Assembly: GCA_013350335.1 (NCBI GenBank)
Contig: CM023536.1
Location: 45,578,314-45,642,313 of the forward strand
DNA length: 64,000 nt
Direction of reading: 5' to 3'
DNA from: Chimonanthus salicifolius
Taxonomy: Eukaryota > Streptophyta > Magnoliopsida > Laurales > Calycanthaceae
This document shows, piece after piece, positions 1-10,663 of the stretch. Every line of letters begins with the position of its first letter. The first letter of the stretch is position 1. The notes beneath the pieces are model-generated. The model was not told where the DNA came from, ran no database searches, and saw only the letters and a program-made list of their open reading frames with translations. Position numbers and translations under genes: made by a program.

Positions 1-114
1 ACGTTGTTTACATCATTCTGGAGGCTTTCCAAAGAATCGCCGATGATTTGCGATGACCTCGGGTTAGAACCCCAAAGGGAAGAGTTACCGCGGCTCTGAA
101 AGATTTTAAGCAAT

Positions 115-309
115 TGAACCCCCAACTTTCTCAGGAAATGCTGACCCATTAGAAGCCGAAAATTGGGTCACTCAGGTTAGTCAAATCTTTGACATCTTAG
201 CCACTCCTAGAGATTTGAAGGTGACTTTGGCCACCTACCAATTAGAGGATAATGCTTACAAATGGTGGAAAGTAAAATACAACATTAGGACTCGAGAAAC
301 CGAGAGTTC
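115..309 (+). pseudogene. Ty3/gypsy gag fragment
   Basis: One frame reads PPTFSGNADPLEAENWV followed by a tract ending DNAYKWWK, which is the conserved core of plant retrotransposon gag proteins (retrotrans_gag region). The frame runs about 65 codons to a stop at 310-312. Both flanks hold stops and frameshifts: the upstream ADDLR-like tract and the downstream LFALK tract lie in broken frames. A working Gag would assemble the virus-like particle in the cytoplasm. This copy cannot make one. Confidence 0.7.
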
Positions 310-501
310 TTAAGAGTTGAAAATATTCTTTAAAGTTTTGTTTGCTCTTAAGAATCAGAGACCTCGGCAATGGGCTTCGAGACCTGGAATAGTTAATCGT
401 TTTAAAGCTAATTTTTTTTACCGTTGGATGAACAGTACTACCAAAATCTCAAACCTATGTTCTGAAAGCTCGAGAATGGATTTCGAGATCTTGGATAACT
501 A

Positions 502-2035
502 GTCGTTTGAATATTCTCTATAAATACCCATCTTGTTTTGAGAAGCTAAGGACCGAAAATTCAAATTTCATTCCATACGAAATTGCTAGTACATCAAGAA
601 ATATCGAAAATACATAGATTTTGCTAAAAAAAAAAAGCTTGAAATTAAGAAGCCTTCCAAGTGATCATCGCCATTGTCGTTCTTGGATGATGATTCGCCG
701 GGAATTGATGTCCGATCGGCTAGCACAAAACCGAAAAAGTAAAGGATGGATCATCCGAAAACCAAGAGGCAAAAGGGGGCGGTGAGGATGAGGACAATGC
801 CTTCTTCCGCCAAGGGACCGTGATGATGAAGAGTGATTACAATGAAGATGAAGAAGATTGCAGAAAAAATGAGGGAGAAGGCAAATATGTTGGATTGAAC
901 GAAGGAATTTGCCATGGAGGGATTGGTCGATGGTCTCGGGAATTACGGTTTTGGCGAGAGAGGGTTTGGGTGAAGATGAAAAGGGGAATGAAAAAGGGTA
1001 TAAGAGAAGAAAAAGAAAAAAAGAAAAAAAAAGAAATAGAGAGAGAGACATACGGCGAATGACGGCTTATGGGACACAACACCAGAAGTGTTATTTGAAA
1101 ATACATTTTTTTCGCTGAAATACATATAAAAAAAAAAATATGTGAGTGATGCATAGACATTATAGATCATGTGGATAGTCTTGGAAAATGAATTAATTTT
1201 TTTGTGAAAAATAATTTTGATTAAAGGATGCCCATCAGTTTGGGTAATGAGGAGTGTTCTACAAGATAAGCAGCGACGTGAAGGCCAAATATGACAGGTC
1301 ACAATTAGTTATCTGTGTACGACACCGTGCCGACATCAGTGATTTGCACAAATTTCCATATAAGAAATTTGACGTTATTTTTAGTAAAGATTTTGTGATT
1401 GCCCTATATATTGTTTTAAATTAATGATAAGCTATTAGAAAGCTTAGGTGATTGTGAAGTTTGGAAGTGTCTAACCAGAATATGCGCCGGTATAGTAAAA
1501 TGACTAATCTTGGTTAAAAACACTTGAGATTTGTGAGTATGAGTCAGATAGGTATTAATTGCCTCCACACTAAGACATTAAGTGCTACTTACCTCTACAA
1601 GTTAATATTGGTAAAATTAAAAGTGAGATGTGGGTATTTGTTTGTTAAATAAAAGATAAAGATATCTCAAAAGATGAACGGCTGGAATAGATAAGTGTAA
1701 AGGCCAAGTTAAATTTATTTTGCCAATGTTGAGCTAATAGAGGTTGAACGAATAAAACCTGATAAATCACTCCGAATGTTGATTGGTCATGAAATGTCTA
1801 TTGAACTAGTAAGTATAACAAACTTATTTCTTAACCTATGATTATAAAATTCCGACTACAATGTGAACATACACAGTCAAGTGGTGGTATTGATTAGGAA
1901 AAAATATGAGAAATACCTTGCCCGATGTTTGATTTATCTTTAAATGATAGTGATTCCTACTGAGGTATTTATATCCATGAAGGTGATATATTACTATTGC
2001 ATGTTAATAAGTTGTTGGATGTGTACAGTACAACT
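502..2035. other. No gene seen; degenerate retroelement interior
   Basis: AT-rich sequence with purine runs (600-650, 1000-1050) that give spurious Lys/Glu- or Phe/Ser-rich frames. No domain, splice structure or RNA gene is recognisable. Confidence 0.5.
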
Positions 2036-2040
2036 AGTAT

Positions 2041-2389
2041 TGTGATATCCTGACCCATGAGCTAGAGGCCAAGCCCTAAATAGGCTGATCCAAGTGAAAC
2101 TGGGCCCTGTCGGACGGGCCAGCAGAGTGGGCCGATCGGATCCGACAGCCCAGCAGTGGGTGGGAGTTGTGGAAAGTCCCACATCGGAAGTTGAGGAGTT
2201 TGAGAGGGGGTTTATAAGTAGCCTTACTCCCTCAAACCAACAAGAATCGTTTTGGACCCGGACTTGGGCCGGGTCCAATAAAAAACCCGTGCGGGCTCGC
2301 GCGTGTGCACATGTATGCGCGTGTGGGCCCAAAGCGGACAATATGTTGTTGGAGATCCCCAAGCCCTTTTTATGGGCCAGGCTGTTACA
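2041..2389 (+). mobile_element. 349 bp solo LTR with 5 bp target duplication
   Basis: The segment begins TGTGATATCC, ends CTGTTACA, and is flanked on both sides by the direct repeat agtat (2036-2040 and 2390-2394), the signature of LTR element integration. It is GC-rich against an AT-rich background. It carries the TCCCACATCGGAAG motif common in short plant LTRs and a TATA-like TTTATAAG near 2211, which sets plus orientation. No internal region or second LTR follows, so it is a solo LTR. It sits inside the older gypsy remnant. Confidence 0.8.
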
Positions 2390-2394
2390 AGTAT

Positions 2395-3540
2395 GACTAG
2401 AATGTCATATTATGACTTGAACATGGCTAATGATCCATACCGGCTCTGAAATTTGAGCATGAATATGGTGTGCGTTAAGACCTTAATCGGACACGACAAA
2501 TCGGTAAGATTTCTTCACATGAGAATATTGTATAATATTATGCATGAATGTATGCATAAACCAAAGTAGGATATGCGAGCATGGTAATCAGATATACGAT
2601 ATATTAGACTAAGGATGTACGAACACCTAGATGATTACCATATGTAGAAATTCAATCTTTCAATGGGTAAGAGATTTAAAGATTAAGCAGAGGCGTAGGC
2701 AATCTGCAAAGATTGATAAGTAGGATTTTGAAAGCAAAGAGAAATTGTCTTCATGCACATGGTGAAAACTTTCCCCGATTGATGCACTTTGAGATGCGTG
2801 TATGGCCGCACATTTCAAAGACGTAGTTAGTTGAAGAGAATGATCAAACCAGAATTGATCTATGAAACTAACTAAGTAGAGAAACTTGGACATTGTTTGT
2901 AATAGGCAGATCTGGTTATGAAATGCTAGTTGGTGTGTTGTGAGAAATGCAAGGACCGGATGTAATAGGCTGTATCAAAATATACGCGTGCAACATTTTA
3001 CTGCAATTGATATTGTCTAACAGACTATCGGTGAAATTAGTCAGTTTAGATGATAAGTTTAATTAAGAATAGACACATGTTTGTCCTTAAAGTGAAAGAG
3101 AGGGAAAGAGAGTAAGGTACTCCTAAATCTCAACTGTGTAAATGCCATTTTTATGATATAAATTGATAATATCTCTGTATTATGTTCTGATTTTAATTAA
3201 ATGATTGTGAAAAGTAAAAAAAAAAAAAATTGTGTAAACTCAAGTATTGCTAAAAGTGGATTTCAGGTAATATATTTTTGAGTATTTGAGCACATGTTGC
3301 GAGCTGGTGTCTCAAGCATGCAGGGATATTAATATCCCAAAAGGTTTGATTATTAAGAAAATACATGTGAAAATTTAGGATTTTCAAATCTAATACATTG
3401 TGGAGAAGGTCATACAGGTGATCCCGCTATGATGGCAGCATGGTGGGATATAGAATACCACACAAAAAATAGAATCAGAAAATTAGAAGTTGTATCAAGA
3501 TTTTTCGACAATTAAAGGTACGTAATTTCTTTTGAAATTT
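2395..3540. other. No gene seen; degenerate retroelement interior
   Basis: AT-rich with stops in all frames. A 13-base A run lies near 3216. I see no domain or RNA gene. Confidence 0.45.
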
Positions 3541-3556
3541 CGGGACGAAATTTTTT

Positions 3557-3569
3557 AAGGGGGGTGGGA
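3557..3569 (+). other. Polypurine tract of the gypsy element
   Basis: The purine run AAGGGGGGTGGGA directly precedes the TG of the 3' LTR. This is where the plus-strand primer for reverse transcription is expected. Confidence 0.75.
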
Positions 3570-4515
3570 TGTAATACCCCAGCCCAATTTAGAGATTAAT
3601 TATAATTAATTATGATTAATAAAATAATTTTTAGTCGTTAATTATGAATTATTTTCTCTAGTCATGAAAATTATCAAATAAGTTTTCCAACAGATTTGAG
3701 TTTGACTCGATTCGAATCCGATAGCCTTTTTAATTAAGTTTCAAAGATATATGGGTAAGTTATGAATATAATAATAATAATATTTTAGGCTTAAACCTTG
3801 ACTGCTATAGAAACTCAGTCATTTGACTTAGTTTGAACTTCAAATTTTAGATTATACATTATTTTTAAATTCCGAATCTAATGACATGCCAATCTCGTTA
3901 TAATTTCGCTAATTTATTTTACCCCTAAGTTTTAAAGTGGTAAAACTCCAATTTGACAGTGTAGAGGAAGTCCTAAAAATATACAGAGAGAGTCAGTACT
4001 CAATCCGTATTATAACCAAGCTGTTTATTTCTTTACACTCTAAAATAGTGAGTTTTTAATATTTACTTTAAGCCATGAAATATGGGCCGTTGAATAATCT
4101 TTCACTTGGAAAATGTAGTTCTTGACTTCAAAATATTTTGAAACTTTAGAATGTTTTTATCGGACAAATTTACCCTATCAAACTATAATGTTGTATACTT
4201 TCAAAAAGAATCTTGAAAATTAGGAGATCCTGTTAAAACGGTGACTTTTAGCAAAAACACTAGGTTTTTGAGATAGATTTCACTCCAAATTTTAATACCA
4301 TGCTTAGTTTTTAATATCTGACCTAGTGAACCAATTGTATCAGTATAGTGAGACCCTGAAATACTCAGATGAGGGAAAGGACATAGATGTAAATAGTAAA
4401 AAAAATAAAGTAATATTATATTGATAAAAATCTTGATAAGGTAGCAATCAACCTACCATTGCAGGTTTCAGTTATAGCTGTGGGACGTGTGCGGTGGAAA
4501 TTTCACCCGCATGGT

Positions 4516-4523
4516 TATAAATT
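4516..4523 (+). promoter_or_regulatory. TATA box of the gypsy LTR
   Basis: TATAAATT lies about 950 bp into the LTR, followed by a pyrimidine-rich leader with CTTTCTCTC-type runs, a usual LTR promoter layout. Confidence 0.45.
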
Positions 4524-5103
4524 GAAGAGGAAGGCAGGGAGGTTAGAAAAAAAAAAAAAACACTCAAAATTTTCCTGCTGTTTCTCTCTTTCTTCTTCTG
4601 TATCATTACCTCCTTCTTTCCATCGTCTTCCTTCAAAAACATTATCAGAGAGCAATTGTGAGAGAAAGAAAGAAAAGTTATGACTTTCTCTCTCTTAGTC
4701 ATTTCCTTTTTCTTTGTTTCTTCTTCTTCGCTTTACTCTTCTTTCGTCCGACCAGTAGCAGAAACATCGAGTTTTCCTGCGTATCCCCTCGGGTTTCAAA
4801 CTAAGTCTATTCTTAGCGGAAATTGCACCCAAGGTATCAAAACGATCCTATTCTTATTTTTATTAACTCCAGAGCAAGTTATGAGTGGAATGGCTTAATA
4901 TTGGGGTTTAAAAGTAAGATATTTTTTTGTAAATAAAAGGAAAAATAGATTTCCTTTTAAAATTTAAATTTCACCCTCAAGATTTGTATTATTTTACGTT
5001 CAAAATATAGTTTTCGACACTAAGTAAAATCTGGGAAAAGATTAACCCCAGCTGGCTATTGTGTGTTTATTTTTCGGCCTTTTGTGTTTAAATTCTTGTA
5101 CTG

Positions 5104-5282
5104 TACCCTCTGGGCCAAATTCTCAATACGTCTCCATGGTCCTTCTTCCAGAAGACAATACGAGGATAGGGCACTGAGTACTTTTATTTATTTTACTGTC
5201 TATATACCCTCTGGGTCTCTCACAATACGTCTCTATGGTCCTTCCTCCAGAAGAGAATACGAGAGAAGGCACTGAGTACTTT
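5104..5282 (+). repeat. Two-copy tandem repeat, period about 101 bp
   Basis: The block starting taccctctggg, with caatacgtct and gcactgagtact inside it, occurs at 5104 and again at 5205 with small changes. It is an internal duplication of the LTR. Confidence 0.75.
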
Positions 5283-6030
5283 ACATTTTTCATTTTATTG
5301 TAATATTTTGGATGGCTGACAACTAACTTTCTGACATAATTTAAAGGAGTAGAAAGAGCCTAGGTGACTCATTACACATATCATGTTTTTCTGGAAAAAT
5401 CGTACGGGGTTTAGAAAATTATTATGTGTATATATTGATAAATAGAAAATTTATACATTTTACTCTATCTTACAGATTTTCTGTTAAAAACTCAACCGGA
5501 AAAGGTGAGGAGACTCGAATCAACACTTGTATTGTGTTATATGTTAAACCCTCTAACACCAGACTGAAATGAGACCCATGGTCAATTAAAGATGGAAAAG
5601 GCTATATAGGTCCAGAATGCGAGACCTGACACTGCCTACATGTAAGGGATGTAAATGTTCTAACTTTTTAGAACGTAAGCGTTAAAATGGTGTCGGGGAG
5701 TTGAGGACTTGTAGTATCTAACGCAGTATGTACGCATGGAGTGTCTGGAAATTGTCGGGTAAAAACTGGGCGAAGGCATTCGTGTTATTAAATCCAGTTT
5801 TATATGTTGGTGTGATATTGATTATTTCATTGATTTCTTGTACTGGTATTTGATACACCAAATAGTAAGGCTGAAATATGGTGGTTCTCTCATAATAAAT
5901 CCCTGTGTAAGAAGGGCACTGGAAATCATGCATTATCATCCATTGGACATTTGCATGTGATAATTATAAATCTGTGAAAGATAATAACTTTGTAAAGTTT
6001 GATATTGGTCGTTGGACTATAATTGCTGAG

Positions 6031-6262
6031 ATTAGTCGAACACCGTTTGCAAACCGTTGGGTTGGACGTGTTAGTAGGCTATGGTCGATCGCCATCAACC
6101 GTTTGTGTTGGATGGTCTAGTAGACCGGGTCGTGGAGACCTTGTGATGTTAGGTTGAACGCCGTTGCGAACCGTTGGGTTGGACGTATTAGCAGGTTGTG
6201 GTCGACCGCCATTAACCGTTAGTGTTGAATGGGCTGGTAGACTGCACGGAGACCTTATGTAC
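6031..6262 (+). repeat. Two-copy tandem repeat, period about 118 bp
   Basis: Units near 6038 and 6156 share aaccgttgggttggacgt, a gtggtcgaccgccat-like block and the tail tggagacctt. CpG-containing positions differ most between units, as expected from decay of methylated cytosines. Confidence 0.75.
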
Positions 6263-6332
6263 TTACAAGTTGCTAAATGGGGGCTGACCCCGGTAAAAAT
6301 TGATAAAACACCTTAGAAAGTGATCCTAGAGT

Positions 6333-6500
6333 GAAAATGGGTTAAGTGGATTAACCGCATTGCATTCATGAGACATGCATTATTTATTATTTCATATATT
6401 ATATTGGATATTATGATGAAAATGAGTTAAGTGGATTAACTGCGTTTCATTTATGGAACATGCATTGTTATTTATTCCATGAATATTGTATGTTAGATTT
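6333..6500 (+). repeat. Two-copy tandem repeat, period about 85 bp
   Basis: The units share gttaagtggattaac and catgcatt and begin at about 6333 and 6418. They also lie inside the gypsy LTR. Confidence 0.65.
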
Positions 6501-7268
6501 TATGGTGAGCTCTCCTCACTGGGCTAGTAGCTCACGTCCCTTACAATGCAGGGTATGAGCTGGAAGATGGAATGGAGGAACCAATGGTGCCTCGTTAGGA
6601 GTCGGAACTTGAGAATTGTCTGTGCTTTCCCGCACGTGGAAACTAAGCATACCTTTAGCCATTTTGTGTGTTTTTATTATAAATAAGCCTTATGTAGCAT
6701 AAGAAACTCATATCTGTAAGTTTTAATGTCGTATACATTATATCCGCTATGTTTTCGTTCGTAACACTGATGAGATAAATGGAAATATTCGTTGTGTGAT
6801 ATGGGTTTGTATATGGGGACATATGGTACATGTTTGAGTCCATGTGTGAAGAGCACGTGTGACATTTTGCATGATCGAGTTTTGATAAACTTGAAAATCC
6901 AGCCCAATTGTGACATTGGGTGTTTAGAGTTTGTTATTTAAAAAAAAAAATTAGTCGCGTTCCAGGCCCACATTTGAGTTCGGGGCATGACATAATCATG
7001 TGGAATTTTAAAGTTTATCAATTAAATATTTAATAGAGTCAAATAAACAATAGAATCAACATGCCACAATTGTTGGCTGATGGAGATGTAAACAGGGATA
7101 GAGATTAATAGATTTGAATGATCTCGATGACTAAAACCATGATCAAAAGTTGATGCTTGCAAATATAGAGAATGAACAAAATTGAATGATGCAAATGTAA
7201 GTAGAAGAGTTAATGTAGTAACTGTAAGATCAGAGTTTTTGGCAAAAGATCTAAACGTTTGCCACAAC

Positions 7269-7418
7269 CATGGGTCGAAATATCGGTATCGGCCGATACA
7301 AGATTTCGGCCGATATTTTTCTCTCTTATTTTTTTTTAAAAAACCCACGAATATTAACCAATATCGGCGATATATATCGCCGATATATATCGGATATCGG
7401 CCGATATCTCGACCTCTG
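7269..7418. mobile_element. Palindromic MITE, family A (TATCGGCCGATA type)
   Basis: The segment opens CATGGGTCGAAATATCGG and closes CGACCTCTG, diverged copies of the inverted end CAGGGGTCGAAAAT seen in better copies at 56138, 61033 and 62074. Between the ends are repeated half-sites of TATCGGCCGATA and an A/T run. Flanking octamers gccacaac and actaaaac match at only five positions, so the target duplication is doubtful. Confidence 0.55.
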
Positions 7419-7854
7419 ACTAAAACAATCAGATCCAAAATAGACAAGTGGTAAGAGACTGAGTTGTAAAATGGTGATGAGAATCCAACGGATAGATGGT
7501 AATCCATGTCCTCATTCGATTAACTAGTGAACATAGATAATGGGTGGCAAAGACATTCATGATGGTGGTGATGAGAAGTGGCATTAGCAAAACGAAAAAT
7601 ACGGTGGTGGTAAATGGTAATGGTCGTTGTCCAAGCGTGGAGATAGGTAGAATGGCTCATGTGGAAAAAGAAGCAAAAATTAGATCTTGGGGCTTGTGGG
7701 GCAAGAAGGATAAGAGAACATTGAAGATTAGAAGACATCCTTGGTTTGATCAATATCAAAGAAACTCTTTTATCATATAAAGCTATCTATGATATTATGT
7801 CAAAGTAGAGAAAGAACAATAAATTTATTGTTTTCATTGTCATATATAGACAAT

Positions 7855-8298
7855 TGTTAGGATGTAGGTATCATATTCAAAAGACTAGTATAATAGTTGG
7901 ACTCAGGAGTAAAAATCTTGGTAACAGCTGAGATATTGACCGATAAATTTCTCTCTCCTATTTTTTTTTACAAAAATGACCAAAATCGGCCTTGTTGGAG
8001 TAATCCAAATCCTTTACAAATTCCTAGATCTTTATAGGCTTTCAATGTGAATCTTATTTGCTAGCCCAACAATCACCCCTTCGAATGAGACCTGCCAACT
8101 CGTCTGCCTTGTGGATCTCCTGAGTGGTTGAGTTCAAATGAGGTAGTATTAGATTTAGCTCTGATACTACTTATTAGGACCTGAATATCCAGCCCAAAAG
8201 ACTAGCGTGATAGATGGAGTGACCCAAGTATTTTATAAATCTTTAAATCTCCCCCTATACTTCCAATGTAAGCTCGTTTACCAGCCTCAAGAATAACA
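7855..8298 (-). mobile_element. TRIM retrotransposon with a nested MITE
   Basis: On the minus strand the order is: LTR (8298-8172), a primer-binding site AGTAGTATCAGAGC that resembles the initiator-Met tRNA complement TGGTATCAGAGC, a short internal part, a purine tract AAGGGGTGAT, and a second LTR (8071-7855) starting TGTTGGGC. Both LTRs share the block CTAGTCTTTTG with ACTCCA upstream. The internal region is about 100 bp and encodes nothing, which defines a terminal-repeat retrotransposon in miniature. The second LTR is interrupted by a 90 bp family A MITE. A flanking duplication was not clear. Confidence 0.6.
7904..7993. mobile_element. Short family A MITE inserted in the TRIM LTR
   Basis: It begins CAGGAGTAAAAATC, ends AAATCGGCCTT, and is flanked by gttggact (7896-7903) and gttggagt (7994-8001), an 8 bp duplication with one mismatch. 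It splits the TRIM LTR between sequences that are contiguous in the partner LTR at 8172-8298, which confirms a later insertion. Confidence 0.6.
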
Positions 8299-8672
8299 AG
8301 ACACGTTAAACATGGAAACACAGAACATCTCATTAGATATACACAAGAATCCCAAGAGATGAACATGCCACATTAAGAGATCAATCCAATCTAATCATAA
8401 TCCTAATATGTCTTAATGCAGTGTACTTGAAAATCTTTCAATGGCATGACAAAAATCTGTGAGACAAACCCATTATCCTATGAGATTTGAACATCTGTTA
8501 TAGAACAAATGATGAAACTATGTGAAAGTTGCAGCAGATAATGGAATTTCTTTGCAAATAGTTCTAGTAGTCTCAACTGAAATAGAAATTAATTTCATAC
8601 GACACTCTTCTAGTTAATGTACATAATTCGAAGCTCTCTTCGATTGAAGCTCAATGAAATGCTCCCACAGGT

Positions 8673-10630
8673 TTAAATATCAGCAAACATTTCATGGACA
8701 AGCTCATGTAGTCTCCTTGATACCCTTGTAACCTCAAAACTTGGTTTGGAAACTGGAATCTATAAGGAAAAAAAAAAGAGACTAAAATCAAAATTAAGGT
8801 TTCACAATATCAGCAATTAAACATAAATGGATAGATAGAGAGCATTGCAGACATAGTCACCTTGGAATGTATTGTATGAAAGGCCTTGTCTCCCATAAGA
8901 CAAAACCCAGCATTCACAACTTCAGCTCCTTCTTCCTCAAGAATGCGAATGGATTTGTAGAACATGGACTGATTATCCAACCCACATATCAAAACGACTA
9001 CTAAAGCAGGACCCAGATCTTGGATTTCGATATGTGGTGATTGAAGGTTCCTCTTAGTCTCTTTCTTTGTGATTTTATTTCTTCCATCAATGTCCATCAG
9101 ATGCTCCTTCGTCTCTTTCATTGTCTCTAACTTTTCTTGCAACACTTTTATATAATTTGTAGCTACATCGAGCTTTTCTGAGAGCAATTTGACCTCCTAG
9201 AATCACAAGATAATCCAACCAATGTAGATGAGAAAATGAGAATATTTTGCTTAGGCATTTACTTATTTTACTGTAATTTTTCTTGTAACTCGAAAAGTTT
9301 ATGAGTTAAGAAAAACATTATAATTAGAATTTATATGACAACAAAGAGAATCTCTTCAAATAATAGCAGTTAAACCGCCATAAAAATTGGAGAAAGCTCT
9401 ATATAAATATCAAGACAAGTCGAACAAAGCGGGTTCAGATGGATGACACCCATAAGATGATGGACGCACCCCATGATGTCTCAAATGAATTTTTTGATCA
9501 AGAGATAATGATAAAAGGAAGCTTTTAACATTTATTTTGCGTTGGATAATATCATAATGTGTTTATTAAGTATACCATATTAAACATATGAGTAGAACTA
9601 TCTTTTAAAACGGGCTTGAAAGGAGAGTGTGCTTGTGTGCTTATAAAGCCCAAGACCCAAATATCCACTGGCAATGTGAGACTTTTTTAACACTCTCCCC
9701 TCAATGCAAGGGCTAGGAGACACTCGACTCATTCCTCTCTATGCAAGGCTGGAGATATGAATCCAACTCCATTCCAGTGGTACCCTGCTCTGATACCATA
9801 TTAAACACATCAGTAGAACTCATATTTAAAAACTGAGTTGAAAGGAGAGAGTGTCCATGTACATATAAACTCCAAGATCCAAAGATCCACCAGCAATACT
9901 GAGACATTCCTAACATATCATACATTCAATGAATCACTTGTAGACACATCAACTCTTGAGACATTGGAGAAGTAAATCACTTCCTTATCACAAAGATATT
10001 GCCATGAATATTGGGACAAATATTGCTCGTGGTGACATAGCTATGCTAGGAAAAATCGTAGTTAAATTTACTATGAAAGAAAAGAGGATGATAAGAATAA
10101 TGAGGCATCAAGTTGGAAAACTTTTCGTGGTTTAGATGATATCGACAGCATTTAATCTCGGAGCTAGATTAATTAGGCTTTCTTAATTTTTAATGTTCCA
10201 CAGCTCGTCACCCTATTCTTGTGTTAGCACTTCAAACTCTTGACTCTATTACTAACTAAATCTACATCAATGACTAAACTGGATTCAAGTTCAAAGTTCA
10301 ATTTAATTAGGCTTCCTAACCTGGATATGTTAGTTTTGACTCAGAGGCATTGATGCATTTCATATTATTTTTTGTTCGCCAGCTAACTAGTTCTACATTG
10401 GTTGTGAAGGAGGAGGGAGATCTAGAGACTTTGGGACTTGGATCACTCCACCTATTAGACTTGTTTTTTGGGTTGGATACTTACTCCTAACAAGTGGTAT
10501 CAAAGTCATATCTCTAGACCAACGCATGTGGATTCAAGAGATCTCTTAATCGGATGGGATGGTCGGAAACATTCTTTCCGTTGGAGAGCCTCAATCGAGA
10601 GGAGAAGGGAGAGGGTGTGTGGGTAGGAGT

Positions 10631-10663
<33 letters not shown>

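Larger units (their letters stand above)
1..3569 (+). mobile_element. Decayed internal region of a Ty3/gypsy retrotransposon
   Basis: The stretch starts with a gag remnant and ends in a polypurine tract abutting a 3.4 kb LTR, so it reads as the internal part of one Ty3/gypsy element whose 5' LTR lies left of the window. No reverse transcriptase, integrase or protease reading frame survives. Its 3.6 kb is too short for a full gag-pol, so the pol region was deleted or never present. Between about 500 and 3540 I see only broken, AT-rich sequence apart from an inserted solo LTR. The last bases before the polypurine tract resemble the pol 3' end usual in Tekay/Del-type chromoviruses. Lineage is inferred from LTR length and layout. 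Confidence 0.6.
3570..6992 (+). mobile_element. 3.4 kb LTR of Ty3/gypsy (Tekay/Del-like) element
   Basis: It starts TGTAATACCCC right after the polypurine tract and ends GGGGCATGACA at 6992, giving imperfect inverted ends of the TG...CA type. The length is typical of Tekay/Del LTRs. Near 6510 it has a 'ctcactgggctagtagctcacgtccc'-like block; a similar block occurs in the two minus-strand solo LTRs further on, so all three belong to one broad lineage. Internal tandem duplications lie at 5104-5282, 6031-6262 and 6333-6500. A TATA box lies near 4516. The matching 5' LTR is outside the window, so its target duplication cannot be tested. Confidence 0.7.

Noticed and set aside
665..1160. Long overlapping frames rich in Phe, Ser, Lys or Glu
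   Set aside because: They come from purine/pyrimidine runs on both strands and show no domain.
7022..7507. 161-residue minus-strand frame
   Set aside because: It crosses a family A MITE; its composition follows the repeat.
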